DNA from: CAJBLF01 sp964494005
GTDB taxonomy: Bacteria; Patescibacteriota; Gracilibacteria; Absconditabacterales; Absconditicoccaceae
Assembly (NCBI GenBank): GCA_964494005.1
Contig: CAZBQE010000027.1
Coordinates: 1-12,918 of the forward strand
Reading direction: 5' to 3'
DNA: 12,918 nucleotides
Part shown: positions 1-7,644 of the stretch, piece after piece
How the letters are laid out: every line of letters begins with the position of its first letter
Position numbering within the stretch: position 1 is the first letter of the stretch
Notes under the pieces: generated by a model
Databases searched by the model: none
Told to the model about the DNA's origin: nothing
The model's input: the letters and a program-made list of their open reading frames with translations, nothing else
Program-made: the position numbers and the translations under genes

Positions 1-20
1 GCTTAGGCGGGTTTTTTTTA
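1..20 (+). terminator. Right half of a rho-independent terminator cut by the window edge
   Basis: The window opens with GCTTAGGCGGG followed directly by a run of eight T. This looks like the 3' arm of a GC-rich hairpin plus U-tract, ending a plus-strand transcript whose gene lies left of the window. The 5' arm is not visible, so the hairpin itself cannot be confirmed. Confidence 0.5.
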
Positions 21-103
21 TACAAAAGTAATACATATACTTCAAAAAAATATTTTTAAAAGTCATACACTAAAGTATTCGATCTATATATAATAATTAA
101 TAA

Positions 104-559
104 TTACGCAATTAACTGTTCATCTTGATCAATCATTTCATTTTCATCACACAACGTATTCGTCCCTATTTCTTTTCCAAAATTATCGTAATAATAGCAG
201 ATATCTCCATCACATCTCATATATCCGTCATCATACATCAGATAATCATTTTTTTGGAAGGGAACTACCCATTTGAATCTTTCATTATAAAGAAATAATT
301 TAGCGGTAATCGAATTTTTGAACGTTATATTCTTTTGTTGTTTCACTATTTTTTTTGCATCTCACTTGGTCATCAAAACAAAATCTCATGAATAACAATT
401 CCTGACATCCTTAAGATGGGGAACAAACAATACATCATGCAATTCTTCATTTGCACGAAAGATAAAATCATCCACAGTACTTGATGTATTGGCAAATCAT
501 GGACGCAAAACTTTTTTTTCACAACTCTTACTCTGTTGATTTTGATTCTTTTTTTTCAT
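104..559 (-). CDS. Small hypothetical protein downstream of pilB (151 aa)
   Basis: I do not recognise this protein. Under the standard code only 80 codons (104-346) are open. With UGA read as Gly the frame runs back to an ATG at 557-559, passing in-frame UGA at 362, 386 and 497, and ends in TAA at 104-106. The N-terminus is Lys/Gln/Asn rich (MKKKNQNQQSKS). The rest is soluble-looking, with an aromatic and acidic second half (residues 90-150) containing two cysteines close together (MRCDGDICYYY). There is no signal peptide or membrane segment. It starts 18 bases after the pilB stop on the same strand, so it is probably cotranscribed with pilB, but nothing in the protein shows a role in pili. 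No Shine-Dalgarno sequence precedes the ATG. Confidence 0.6.
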
Positions 560-577
560 ATCTAAACTATCATAGAT

Positions 578-2161
578 TTATAAAACCCTTCTTAATTCAT
601 CCAAAGTTGTCTCTCCCTTGAGCATTTTAATGATACCATCCTCTTTGAGCGTCAAGAATCACTCCTCTCTCGCTTTGGCATAAAGATCTATACCGATCTT
701 ATCATCTACGATCATTTTCTTGATATCATCCGTAATTTCAAATGTTTCAATAATTGCTATTCTGCCCATATATCCGCTACCATTACATTTATTACAGCCT
801 ACCGGCTCGGGAATTTTTCCATCAAATTCTATCTTGTATTTCGGATCCAAATCAGCCATTTTTTTCAACGCTTCTTTGATTTCTGCTTGTTCGCTATAAT
901 TCGCTTCTCTCTTGGTTCCACAATGAGGACAAACCCTTCTGACCAATCTCTGCGCGACAATTAGATTCAATGCAGGTGCCAACATATACGGTTTAACTTC
1001 CATACTTGTCAATCTCGGAATAGATTCGATAGCCGAATTAGTATGTAAAGTTGTAAAGACCAAATGTCCTGTCAATGACGCATTGATAGCAATTTCTGCT
1101 GTTTCCTGTGTTCTCGTTTCTCAAACCAAAATAATATCTGGATCATGTCTGAGAACAGCTTTCAATCAGATTTCGTAGGTATATCATTTACTGTAATTAA
1201 TCTGCGATTGTTGGATACCATTAACTTCATATTCGATAGGATCTTCGAGCGTGATTATTTTTCTCTTTCCATCATTCAAAGTATTCAAGATCGTATAGAG
1301 TGTTGTCGTTTTCCCCGATCCAGTAGGTCAAGTGAAAATGGTGATTCAGGTATTTTTATCTAAGTTTCTTTTGAGTATTTCATAGGTCCTTTCTGTAAAT
1401 CAAATCTTTTCGAAAGTAGAAATTCATTTAGTTGGATCCAAAAATCTGAGAACCGTACTTTCAGATTCCACTCCCGGCATAAAATTCACTCTCACATCAA
1501 CTTTTCTATGTTCTCCATAAATGTCCGTCGCCTCAAAGGAAAATCTTCCATCCTGAGGGAGATAATCGATATTCATTTTGGTCCCTGAAATAAACTTCAT
1601 CTTTTGGAGATATTTCACAAAATCCTGATGAGTAAATTCAAGTAATTCTTGAAGTACACCATCGATTCTAATTCTCACAACCACACCGTCTTCCTGTGGC
1701 TGAAAATGGAGATCGGATGCACCTGTCTGAAATGCAAGTCTAATCAATTCCATAATAAAATCTCCCGGCTCCATTGTATCTCTTGTTTCAAAAATTTTTT
1801 GGATCATCGCGATAGCCCCTTTCCCTTCTGCTTGTTTCTGCTCTTTTTCTGACTTCCTTTTCTGTTCGGCAATACCTTCCATATCTGTATATCGACTCAT
1901 TGCATAGGTAAAGCCTTCTGGCGATGTATAGAAGGTTTCATATTTGTAGCCTTTATCTTCTAAACTCTTAAGTAATTTAGTCAATCCATCAGGAAAATTA
2001 TTTGTCGTCAATACTCTCAAGGTATTTTTGTCTTTAGCAAAAATCAGCGTCTCTATCTTTTGAGCAGTATCTTCCGGTAAAATTTTGAGTTGCTCAAAAT
2101 CAGGACTCATGCCCTTGAGATCGTCGATTTCCAAAATACTTTTACTAAGTTCGTTTGTCAT
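578..2161 (-). CDS. pilB: Type IV pilus assembly ATPase PilB (GspE/PulE family)
   Basis: This is a cytoplasmic hexameric ATPase that powers pilin polymerisation in type IV pili (family knowledge). The 527-residue frame needs UGA = Gly at eight positions (left edges 659, 1121, 1166, 1184, 1328, 1346, 1400, 1424) and ends in TAA at 578. An N-terminal region (1-130), ending in a Lys/Glu-rich linker, is followed by the N2 domain (GASDLHFQPQEDG, then an arginine-rich segment around VVRIRIDG). Walker A is GPTGSGKTT at about 278-286, followed by the Asp box LEDPIEY, Walker B (DPDIILVGE, UGA-encoded Gly347) and the His box (TTLHTNSA). A zinc-binding tetracysteine follows: CPHC at 411-414 and CNKC at 456-459. 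The C-terminus (EDGIIKMLKGETTLDELRRV) is typical. The tetracysteine and the assembly-type motifs favour PilB over the retraction ATPase PilT. No pilC, pilT or pilin gene lies in the window. Confidence 0.93.
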
Positions 2162-2204
2162 ACAGACTTCGTGGTTTTCAAATAAATAATTCTCTTGTGT
2201 TCTA

Positions 2205-2232
2205 AGTATATCTACGAATGCTTTTTTTTCAA
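2205..2232 (-). promoter_or_regulatory. Candidate sigma-70 promoter for pilB
   Basis: On the minus strand TTGAAA (-35, bases 2227-2232) and TATACT (-10, bases 2205-2210) are separated by 16 bases. The -10 box matches consensus at five of six positions. It would start transcription about 35-40 bases before the pilB ATG at 2161. Seen by eye only. Confidence 0.45.
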
Positions 2233-2262
2233 AGTTTAAGCGACTATTTCTAGGAAGTTTAC

Positions 2263-2290
2263 TTGACTTTTTGTTAATAATTTATATAAA
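2263..2290 (+). promoter_or_regulatory. Candidate sigma-70 promoter for mutS
   Basis: TTGACT (2263-2268) and TATAAA (2285-2290) are separated by 16 bases. Each box differs from consensus at one position. The predicted start near 2297 gives a leader of about 50 bases, most of it made of the heptamer repeat at 2307-2341. The promoter is divergent from the pilB promoter, about 30 bases away. Confidence 0.5.
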
Positions 2291-2306
2291 AAACTTAACG
2301 AAAGTT

Positions 2307-2341
2307 GTTAACTTTTGGTTATTAGTTGTTAATTGTTAGTT
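2307..2341. repeat. Degenerate heptamer tandem array in the mutS leader (5 units)
   Basis: Five consecutive 7-base units, GTTAACT, TTTGGTT, ATTAGTT, GTTAATT and GTTAGTT, end four bases before the mutS ATG. The reverse complement of the last unit, AACTAAC, is the main unit of the array at 9982-10016, so both belong to one dispersed family. It lies where a ribosome binding site would be, and no GGAGG-like sequence is present. Confidence 0.7.
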
Positions 2342-2345
2342 AATT

Positions 2346-5096
2346 ATGGCATTTACTCCCGCAATTATCCAATATCTCGATATCAAGAAGCAACACAACG
2401 ATTGCATCCTCTTTTTCCGTATGGGTGACTTTTATGAAACCTTTTTTGAAGATGCAAAAATCTGTAGTAAAGTGCTGGATATCGTTTTAACCAGCAAAAA
2501 TAAGAATTCTGAAAATTCTGTACCTATGGCAGGTATCCCCTATCATAGCGCAGACAAATATATTACAAAATTGATCAATAACGGATACAAAGTCGCTATA
2601 GCTGAACAAACATCTGAACCTATTCCTGGAAAAATTGTCGAGAGAGAGGTCGTAAGTATCATTACCCCAGGAACCTACATTCAAGAGACAAAAAAAGAGT
2701 ATACCTATACCATGGCAACTACTTTTATTCCCCACACCAATGGCAATAATTATCATCTTGTCCGAGGTGATTTTAGTGTAGGAGAATATCGGACCAAGAG
2801 CTTTTCTGATATCAGCGAGATGACGAAATTTATCCTTACTATCAGGCCTGTTGAAATAGTTTTTGATGTAGATTTCCCTGAAAAGGAAAGTGTTGCTTTG
2901 CCGATGCAACAAGCGATAAAAGCTTTAATTTCCGTATGGGATGTTCCGCCTGATCCAGAAAAATTTTTAGTCTGAATAACAGGAGTCCAACAAATTTCGA
3001 GTTATGGAAAAGCGCTGGAATATGGAAAATTATCAACTATCGCATTACTTTTTTCTTATCTCAATCATACTCAAAAATCTTCACTGACCAATATCACGAA
3101 AATCTCATTTCATTCTCAAGATACCTATCTTCTCTTGGATGAAGTCACAATCAAAAATTTGGAATTACTTTCTTCGACGTATGAAGGCAGTGAAAAATAT
3201 AGTCTTTTTTATATTTTGAATACAACAAAAACCGCAGGCGGAACTAGACTTCTTCATTACGTATTAACGAATCCGATCAAAGATATCCAACAATTACAAC
3301 GAAGACTCGATCACATCGAACGCTTCGCTCAATGACCAATAACGAATAACGAATGACCAATACTCATCCATAAATTATTAAGTAATGTTCGTGATATACC
3401 GAAATTGGTGACAACGATATTGTATAAAAAATTATTGCCGAACACCTTCATCAAACTCAGAGCAACCCTAAGGATTTTCTTTGAGAACGCATTCTTGCTC
3501 GACGAACTAAAAACATTATGACTAAGTGAATGAAGTCTAAATAGCTTACAGAATTTGTACAACTATCTAGAACAGCTTTTGAAAAACGATGAAGACTACA
3601 AAGATGATATCGATTATATCCGTGATGGGTATCACGCAAAGATAGATGAACTTAGGAAAATCGCTTATCATAGTGATGAACTCCTTTTGCAGTATCAACA
3701 AGAATTGGCGCAAACTGCTGGAATCCCGAATGTCAAAGTAAAATTCGTTTTGAATCAGGGATACTTCTTGGAGGTTACTAATAAAGACGTTGAAAATTTT
3801 GAAAAAAATATTAATTGAAAATTGAAAATTGCAAAGTCCAGAGAAATCTGGGAAAATTGAGAATGAGATGGAAAATTTGACATAGTTCGTAGAAATACGC
3901 TGAAGTGAGGACAAAGATATAGTTCTCCGTATCTGGAGAATCTGGAGACGAACATTTTGGCAGCAAAAAATGAATTACGTCAGATGGAAGGTGAATTACT
4001 CGAGCAAGCCAAAGCGAAAATAGCTAATGGTACAAAAGAATTGCATGAATTCGCTGAACGAGTTTCACGGCTCGACCTCTTCGTTTCCCAAGCATTGCTC
4101 GCGCATGAAAAAAAATATACCAAGCCGTTATTCGTTAAGAATGAAGCACTAAAAATCATAGAAGGAAGACATCCGGTCATCGAAGAATTTTTGCCGCGTG
4201 ATCAGCAATTTATACCGAATGACTTGAAACTAAATTCAGAATCCAGAATGCAGAATGCAGAATGAAATGAAGATTGATTTCTCCATATCATTACCTGACC
4301 AAATATGTGAGGTAAGTCGACGTATTTGAGGCAAAATGCATTGATCGTTTTGATGGCACATTGCGGATTATTCGTGCCAGCTAAAGAATGTGAATTACCC
4401 CTGATGGATGCTTTATTTGCCCGCATAGGAAGTGGAGATAATATCGCAAAAAATCAGTCCACCTTCATGACAGAAATGATCGAAGTAGCAAATATTTTGA
4501 ATAATGCGACAAAAAATAGTTTCATTATTTTTGATGAATTATGACGCGGAACTGCGACCTATGACGGCCTCGCATTGACCAAAGCAATACTAGAATATCT
4601 CGTCACGAATATCAAAGCCAAAACCTTGATCGCGACACATTACCATGAATTGATTCAGTTGGAAGAAACTTTGCCTGGAGTAAAAAATTATTCCGTCAGC
4701 GTCTATGAAACAGACAAAGAAGTTATTTTTATGAAAAAAATAGTGAAATGATGAGCGAGCAAAAGTTATGGTCTCGACGTAGCTAAGTTAGCTTGAATTC
4801 CAACTACTATTGTCGAAAATGCAAGAGAACATTTGAATAATTACGAATGACCAACCCCGACTTCTCGGGGGGCCGAACAAGTCGGCCTTACGAATCCCGC
4901 TAAAGACAGGACAAGTGACGAGTCAAAAATACAAAAAAAAGAATTTTGAGCTTTAGGCTTTGAACTTTGAGCTAAAGTCGAATATGGCATCAAATACGAA
5001 AAATTCAAATCACTCCTCGAAAGCGTTAATCTCAATACTATCACTCCCCTGCAAGCATTGCAGCTTCTGGATAAAATCAAAGATGAGCTAAAATAA
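2346..5096 (+). CDS. mutS: DNA mismatch repair protein MutS with repeat-derived in-frame inserts
   Basis: MutS binds mismatches and small loops in DNA and uses ATP to recruit MutL (family knowledge). The 916-residue frame ends in TAA and carries about 20 in-frame UGA, read as Gly. The mismatch-contact motif is GDFYE, with Phe29 and Glu31. The connector, lever and clamp (FDIVRRNTLKGGQRYSSPYLE) follow. Walker A is GPNMGGKST at about 651-659, with two UGA-encoded glycines. Walker B is FIIFDELGRGTATYDG with Asp730-Glu731 and UGA-encoded Gly733, followed by ATHYHEL and the C-terminal helical domain. The protein is longer than E. coli MutS (853). The excess sits in stretches that lack MutS character and coincide with heptamer repeats, near residues 329-339, 490-508, 631-640 and 834-877. 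All conserved motifs are intact and the frame holds throughout, so the gene looks functional. It stands alone, with no mutL in view. Confidence 0.95.
3331..3361 (+). repeat. Heptamer tract inside mutS, insert 1
   Basis: Four contiguous 7-base units (AATGACC at 3331 and 3352; AATAACG at 3338 and 3345) plus a partial fifth. The 10-base direct repeat AATGACCAAT at 3331 and 3352 is 21 bases apart. In the mutS frame the tract encodes Gly-Pro-Ile-Thr-Asn-Asn-Glu-Gly-Pro-Ile between the lever helices, with two UGA codons. Both other frames contain TAA within the tract, so it is open only in the frame used, and only when UGA is sense. Confidence 0.8.
3813..3875 (+). repeat. Heptamer tract inside mutS, insert 2
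   Basis: AATTGAA occurs at 3813 and 3820 and a partial copy at 3827. After less regular sequence, AATTGAG at 3855 is in the same 7-base phase (42 bases on). The tract is translated near residues 490-508 as a Lys/Glu/Gly-rich peptide with three UGA codons, just before the conserved clamp motif FDIVRRNTLKGG. The right-hand boundary is approximate. Confidence 0.65.
4237..4264 (+). repeat. Four-unit CAGAATG tandem repeat inside mutS, insert 3
   Basis: CAGAATC (4237) is followed by three exact copies of CAGAATG (4244, 4251, 4258), 28 bases in all. It encodes part of a Ser/Gln/Asn/Glu peptide about ten residues before the Walker A glycine-rich loop. Four units equal one ancestral unit plus 21 bases, which keeps the frame. 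Gain or loss of one unit would shift the frame ahead of the whole ATPase domain. Confidence 0.85.
4839..4852 (+). repeat. Heptamer pair opening mutS insert 4
   Basis: AATTACG and AATGACC lie side by side. They share the 12-mer ACGAATGACCAA with insert 1 (3349-3360), read in the same frame in both places to give Glu-Gly-Pro with UGA as Gly. This marks insert 4 as belonging to the same repeat family as insert 1. Confidence 0.7.
4855..4887 (+). repeat. Two abutting GC-rich hairpins inside mutS insert 4
   Basis: CCCCGA-CTTC-TCGGGG (4855-4870) is followed immediately by GGCCGA-ACAAG-TCGGCC (4871-4887), each a perfect 6-base stem. CCGACTT (4856) and AAGTCGG (4879) can also pair in an alternative fold. 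The block is far more GC-rich than its surroundings and is flanked by the 8-base direct repeat TTACGAAT at 4841 and 4888. It is translated in the linker between the MutS ATPase and C-terminal helical domains. It looks like a small palindromic repetitive element, not a terminator, since no T-run follows. Confidence 0.75.
4944..4971 (+). repeat. Heptamer tract closing mutS insert 4
   Basis: Four contiguous units, TTTTGAG, CTTTAGG, CTTTGAA and CTTTGAG, are translated in frame with UGA as Gly at 4947 and 4968. The units resemble the CTTTAG-type array at 11112-11139 between the exonuclease and methyltransferase genes, so an intergenic repeat family also occurs inside this gene. Confidence 0.75.
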
Positions 5097-5116
5097 TTTA
5101 TTCCATACTTCTCATT

Positions 5117-5911
5117 ATGAACAACATAAAATCGCTTATAGATCTCAATCTCCAAGATCCAAACTGCACAATGTTTGTGCCATGATATAGATATCCGAGA
5201 GATGAACACGATATGCCCATACCGGGGAATCACAATAGAATAGAATGGGATCCTCAAAATCTTAAAAGACTAGAACAGCTTATCTCTACAGCTATGATAC
5301 AACGTCATCAGCAAGAATTAGCTGAAACATTAGAGAAGAAAATCCCTATCGTGTATATAAATTGTGGGAATAAGGGCACGAACGATATCATGTTTTTTAT
5401 TTATCAAGAATATATTAATCAAACAAAAGCACCGAACAAAAAAGATATCGTAGGACAATCGATATGAGATTATAGCATAATAACAGAAAGCAGAGAAGCG
5501 CGGAAAGATTATATGAAGACGCACCTTCCGAATATTGAGGAAACAATCATTCATTATAAAAAATCACTCGATGAATTATTACAAGCGAATCCTGAAGAAG
5601 ATAAGAAGAAAACTATTTTGGATTTTGAAAGCAGTATGACATTCCACGGTATCTCGCATCTCATGCGCGAAGAAAATATAAGATATATCAATCTCTATCT
5701 AGACAATATACAATCTCTTAGTGCTGCAGAGCAGCAACGCATTAATTCACTTTTATTCGCAAGGGGTGGTCTGCCACATGACAGATGGATCAAAATAAAA
5801 ATCAACGATGGTCAATGATTATGGAAAACACGAAGAACAATATCAGACCAGAGAGTTGAATCCACACACGACTATTTAGAAGTAAATATTTATGAGAATC
5901 AGCTTAAATAA
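5117..5911 (+). CDS. Hypothetical protein with a possible ORC/CDC6-like AAA+ Walker B region (264 aa)
   Basis: The gene starts at ATG 5117, 20 bases after the mutS stop, reads UGA as Gly at 5183, 5465 and 5816, and ends in TAA at 5909. I cannot name it with confidence. Residues 193-205 (LYLDNIQSLSAAE, Asp196) resemble a Walker B strand. They are followed by QQRINSLL, WIKIKIN and a late HDYLEV motif, an order that recalls the second half of ORC/CDC6-type AAA+ ATPases. No Walker A P-loop is present in the first half, where VYINCGNKG sits instead. It may therefore be a degenerate ATPase or an unrelated fold. There is no signal peptide or membrane segment. Its position suggests readthrough from mutS, but a functional link is not shown. 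Confidence 0.75.
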
Positions 5912-5957
5912 GTAAAATAAAAATTTCACATATGTTACACTAAAAAAAACAAAAATT

Positions 5958-6437
5958 ATGGCAAAAACAAATTCTTTTTTGAACAACGCTTCATCGTTTT
6001 TCGATAAGCTAATGAAGCAAACATACATCAGTAAATCAGAAATTCTCGCACTCAAAAAAATGCTAAAAAAGCTTTCTGAATCCGATGAGTCGTACAAAAA
6101 GTTATTTAATAGAATAACCACGATTTCCAATCGTTCTGTAGGAAAAAACGAAGCAAATATCTTAACGGAATTCTATGAAACATTTCAAAAAGAGATCATC
6201 AAGCAACAAACTACAACACCGTTACCAGAAAAAGTTTGGACAACTGAAGATTACAAGGGAATTCCCCAAGGATCTTGCATTCATGTAAAAAAAGAGACAG
6301 CAAACGAATATCAAGGTATTTGGTCATCTATGGGAGGAACATGCTCAATTAGTATTCCGAAACATCTCTGCTCAAAAACAAGCAATTTGGAAAAAATAAA
6401 AAATGCTATGAGTGAGTATCTCAGAAAAAGAAAATAA
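5958..6437 (+). CDS. Hypothetical protein, helical N-half and small C-terminal domain (159 aa)
   Basis: I do not recognise this family. The frame is open without any UGA and ends in TAA. Residues 1-75 are rich in Lys, Ser and Leu and probably helical (LKKMLKKLSESDESYKKL). A Gln/Thr-rich linker leads to a compact domain of about 65 residues with two cysteines (GSCIHVKKETANEY, GGTCSISI) and a basic tail (EYLRKRK). Net charge is positive, so nucleic-acid binding is possible but unsupported. It follows the previous gene by 46 bases on the same strand and is closed by the hairpin terminator at 6457. No Shine-Dalgarno is seen; the leader is A-rich. Confidence 0.7.
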   Translation: MAKTNSFLNNASSFFDKLMKQTYISKSEILALKKMLKKLSESDESYKKLFNRITTISNRSVGKNEANILTEFYETFQKEIIKQQTTTPLPEKVWTTEDYKGIPQGSCIHVKKETANEYQGIWSSMGGTCSISIPKHLCSKTSNLEKIKNAMSEYLRKRK

Positions 6438-6456
6438 ATTTATTCAACAACATTCT

Positions 6457-6483
6457 ACTGTCCGTATATCGGACAGTTTTTTT
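6457..6483 (+). terminator. Rho-independent terminator after the 5958-6437 gene
   Basis: A perfect 8-base stem, ACTGTCCG / CGGACAGT, with a 5-base loop is followed by seven T. The T-run overlaps the TAA of the convergent gene ending at 6482. The other side is only moderately T-rich on the minus strand, so it probably serves mainly the plus-strand genes. Confidence 0.88.
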
Positions 6484-7162
6484 ATGTAACAATTTTCCGT
6501 TCTCCTACTTTAATATCTCCCAATCTGTATTCCCCTTCGCGAATCCTCTGCAAATCGAGCACACGGTAGCCGAGCGCCGAAAAAAGTCTGCGGATATGGC
6601 GTTTTTTTCCTTCATTGAGAATAATACGATATGTATATTTTTTGAGTCTTGTGATTTTTATTGCTTTCAAGATTTCGTCTTCATCTTTGACGCCGCTCAT
6701 CGCTCTCTGGATATCTTTGGGAGAAAGGTCTTTGTCTATTTGAATGTCATACTCTTTTTCGATACCATGTTTGGGATGTTCGTAGTCATTGACCAATCAT
6801 GGATCATTGGTCAAAAGAAGTAGTCAATGTGAATCTTTGTCGAGTCTGCCGATATAATAATAATTTTTGAATTCAGCAGGAAGAATAGTATAGATAGTTT
6901 TATTGTGAGGATCGGATTTGGATGCAACATAACCCTTTGGCTTGTTGAGCAAAATAAGCTTCGAAGATTTTTCCTCTGCTTGTACCGTTTCCTTGATAGT
7001 GAATTTAGGCGAAAGTATAGTAACAATATCACCGGCTTGAACTTCCTGTGTATAAGAATCCACCTTTTTTCCATTTACAGAAACACACCCTTGGTTGATC
7101 AAAGCAACAAAGTTTCTGCGGGAAATCTGGTGACACGTCTGAATATAAGTAAGTAAACGCAT
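6482..7162 (-). CDS. RsuA/RluB-family 16S or 23S rRNA pseudouridine synthase
   Basis: These enzymes isomerise a specific uridine of rRNA to pseudouridine. The 226-residue frame needs UGA = Gly at 6824 and 6797 and ends in TAA. An N-terminal S4 RNA-binding domain (about 1-60; SRRNFVALINQGCVSVNGKKV) leads to LLNKPKGYV and the catalytic signature GRLDKDSHG, followed by LLLLTND, with nucleophile Asp108 and a UGA-encoded Gly113. The C-terminal part contains EKEYDI and the typical GKKRHIRRLFSALGYRV. Length and domain order match the family, and the GKKRHIRR region looks somewhat closer to RluE/RluF than to RsuA. Which uridine is modified cannot be told from the sequence, so no symbol is given. It stands alone, converging on the gene at 5958. 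Confidence 0.92.
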
Positions 7163-7257
7163 AATATTTTAGGAGGAATAAATAGTAATATATGCTTTCA
7201 GCATGTAATTTGCCTACGGCGTAATACATCGTAATTGATTGATATTAATAATATATA

Positions 7258-7324
7258 AGTTAATTACACGAAGTTAATTACACGAAGTTAATTACACGAA
7301 GTTAATTACACGAAGTTAATTACA
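7258..7324. repeat. 14-base tandem repeat, 4.8 exact copies
   Basis: Four perfect copies of AGTTAATTACACGA (starts 7258, 7272, 7286, 7300) are followed by an 11-base partial copy. The unit equals two heptamers (AGTTAAT and TACACGA), consistent with the 7-base period elsewhere. It lies in the 226-base gap between the lipoprotein terminator and the pseudouridine synthase start, about 95 bases upstream of that start. The perfect identity of the copies indicates recent expansion. Confidence 0.95.
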
Positions 7325-7352
7325 AAAAAAAGAAAGTCTTTCGACTCCCTTT
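7324..7352 (-). terminator. Rho-independent terminator of the small lipoprotein gene
   Basis: Read on the minus strand, AAAGGGAGTC, a GAAA tetraloop and GACTTTCTTT form a 10-base stem (two G-U pairs), followed by a run of T. It lies about 37 bases after the stop at 7389 and abuts the 14-base tandem array. Confidence 0.8.
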
Positions 7353-7388
7353 TAGTGGTTTTGCAGAGTATTTCAATCCTATTGAAAA

Positions 7389-7601
7389 TTATTCTGCTGT
7401 AGCTTCAGGAGCAACTTCTTCTATTGCTTCTTCTTCAACTACTACTTCTTCCATAATTTCGTCTTCAACTACTTCTTCCGTAAGAACTTCTTCTACTACT
7501 AGAGTTTCGTCTACTACTTCTTCTTCAACTGGTTGATTCATACATCCAGCAAAAAGAGCTACACCAGCTATAAGAGCTGTAAGGGTAAGTAATTTCTTCA
7601 T
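7389..7601 (-). CDS. Small, highly acidic lipoprotein (70 aa)
   Basis: A signal peptide (MKKLLTLTALIAGVALFAGC) ends in a lipobox with Cys20, so the mature protein should be lipid-anchored outside the inner membrane. The 50 residues after Cys20 hold 19 Glu and 2 Asp and no Lys or Arg, arranged in irregular VVEE/EEVV-type blocks ending Ala/Pro-rich. Such a chain is likely extended or disordered and very negatively charged. The function is unknown; ion binding, spacing or an electrostatic surface role are guesses. The gene has its own terminator. No UGA is used, and the stop is TAA. Confidence 0.85.
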   Translation of the reverse strand: MKKLLTLTALIAGVALFAGCMNQPVEEEVVDETLVVEEVLTEEVVEDEIMEEVVVEEEAIEEVAPEATAE

Positions 7602-7644
7602 TCCAAAAGAGTTTTACTATATAAAAAATTGCTATTACACCCGC

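Noticed and set aside
1145..1363. Plus-strand open frame of 72 codons within pilB
   Set aside because: It lies antisense to the PilB Walker A to Walker B region, which is clearly coding on the minus strand.
3567..3955. Overlapping minus-strand open frames inside mutS
   Set aside because: They are antisense to the recognisable MutS clamp domain and have phenylalanine/serine-rich composition typical of shadows of Glu/Lys-rich coding DNA.
4855..4887. Transcription terminator inside mutS
   Set aside because: Both stems are strong but no T-run follows, and the reading frame continues through them to the conserved C-terminal domain.
2973..4968. mutS as a pseudogene broken by many TGA stops
   Set aside because: All TGA are in one continuous frame, no TAA or TAG occurs before 5094, and TGA falls on invariant glycines; it is sense in this code.
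7171..7224. AGGAGG followed by a 10-codon ORF (ATG at 7192) on the plus strand
   Set aside because: The spacing of 15 bases is too long, the peptide has no features, and no plus-strand gene follows; AGGAGG here is probably chance.
7258..7324. CRISPR-like array
   Set aside because: The 14-base units are directly contiguous with no spacers, and no cas gene is nearby.
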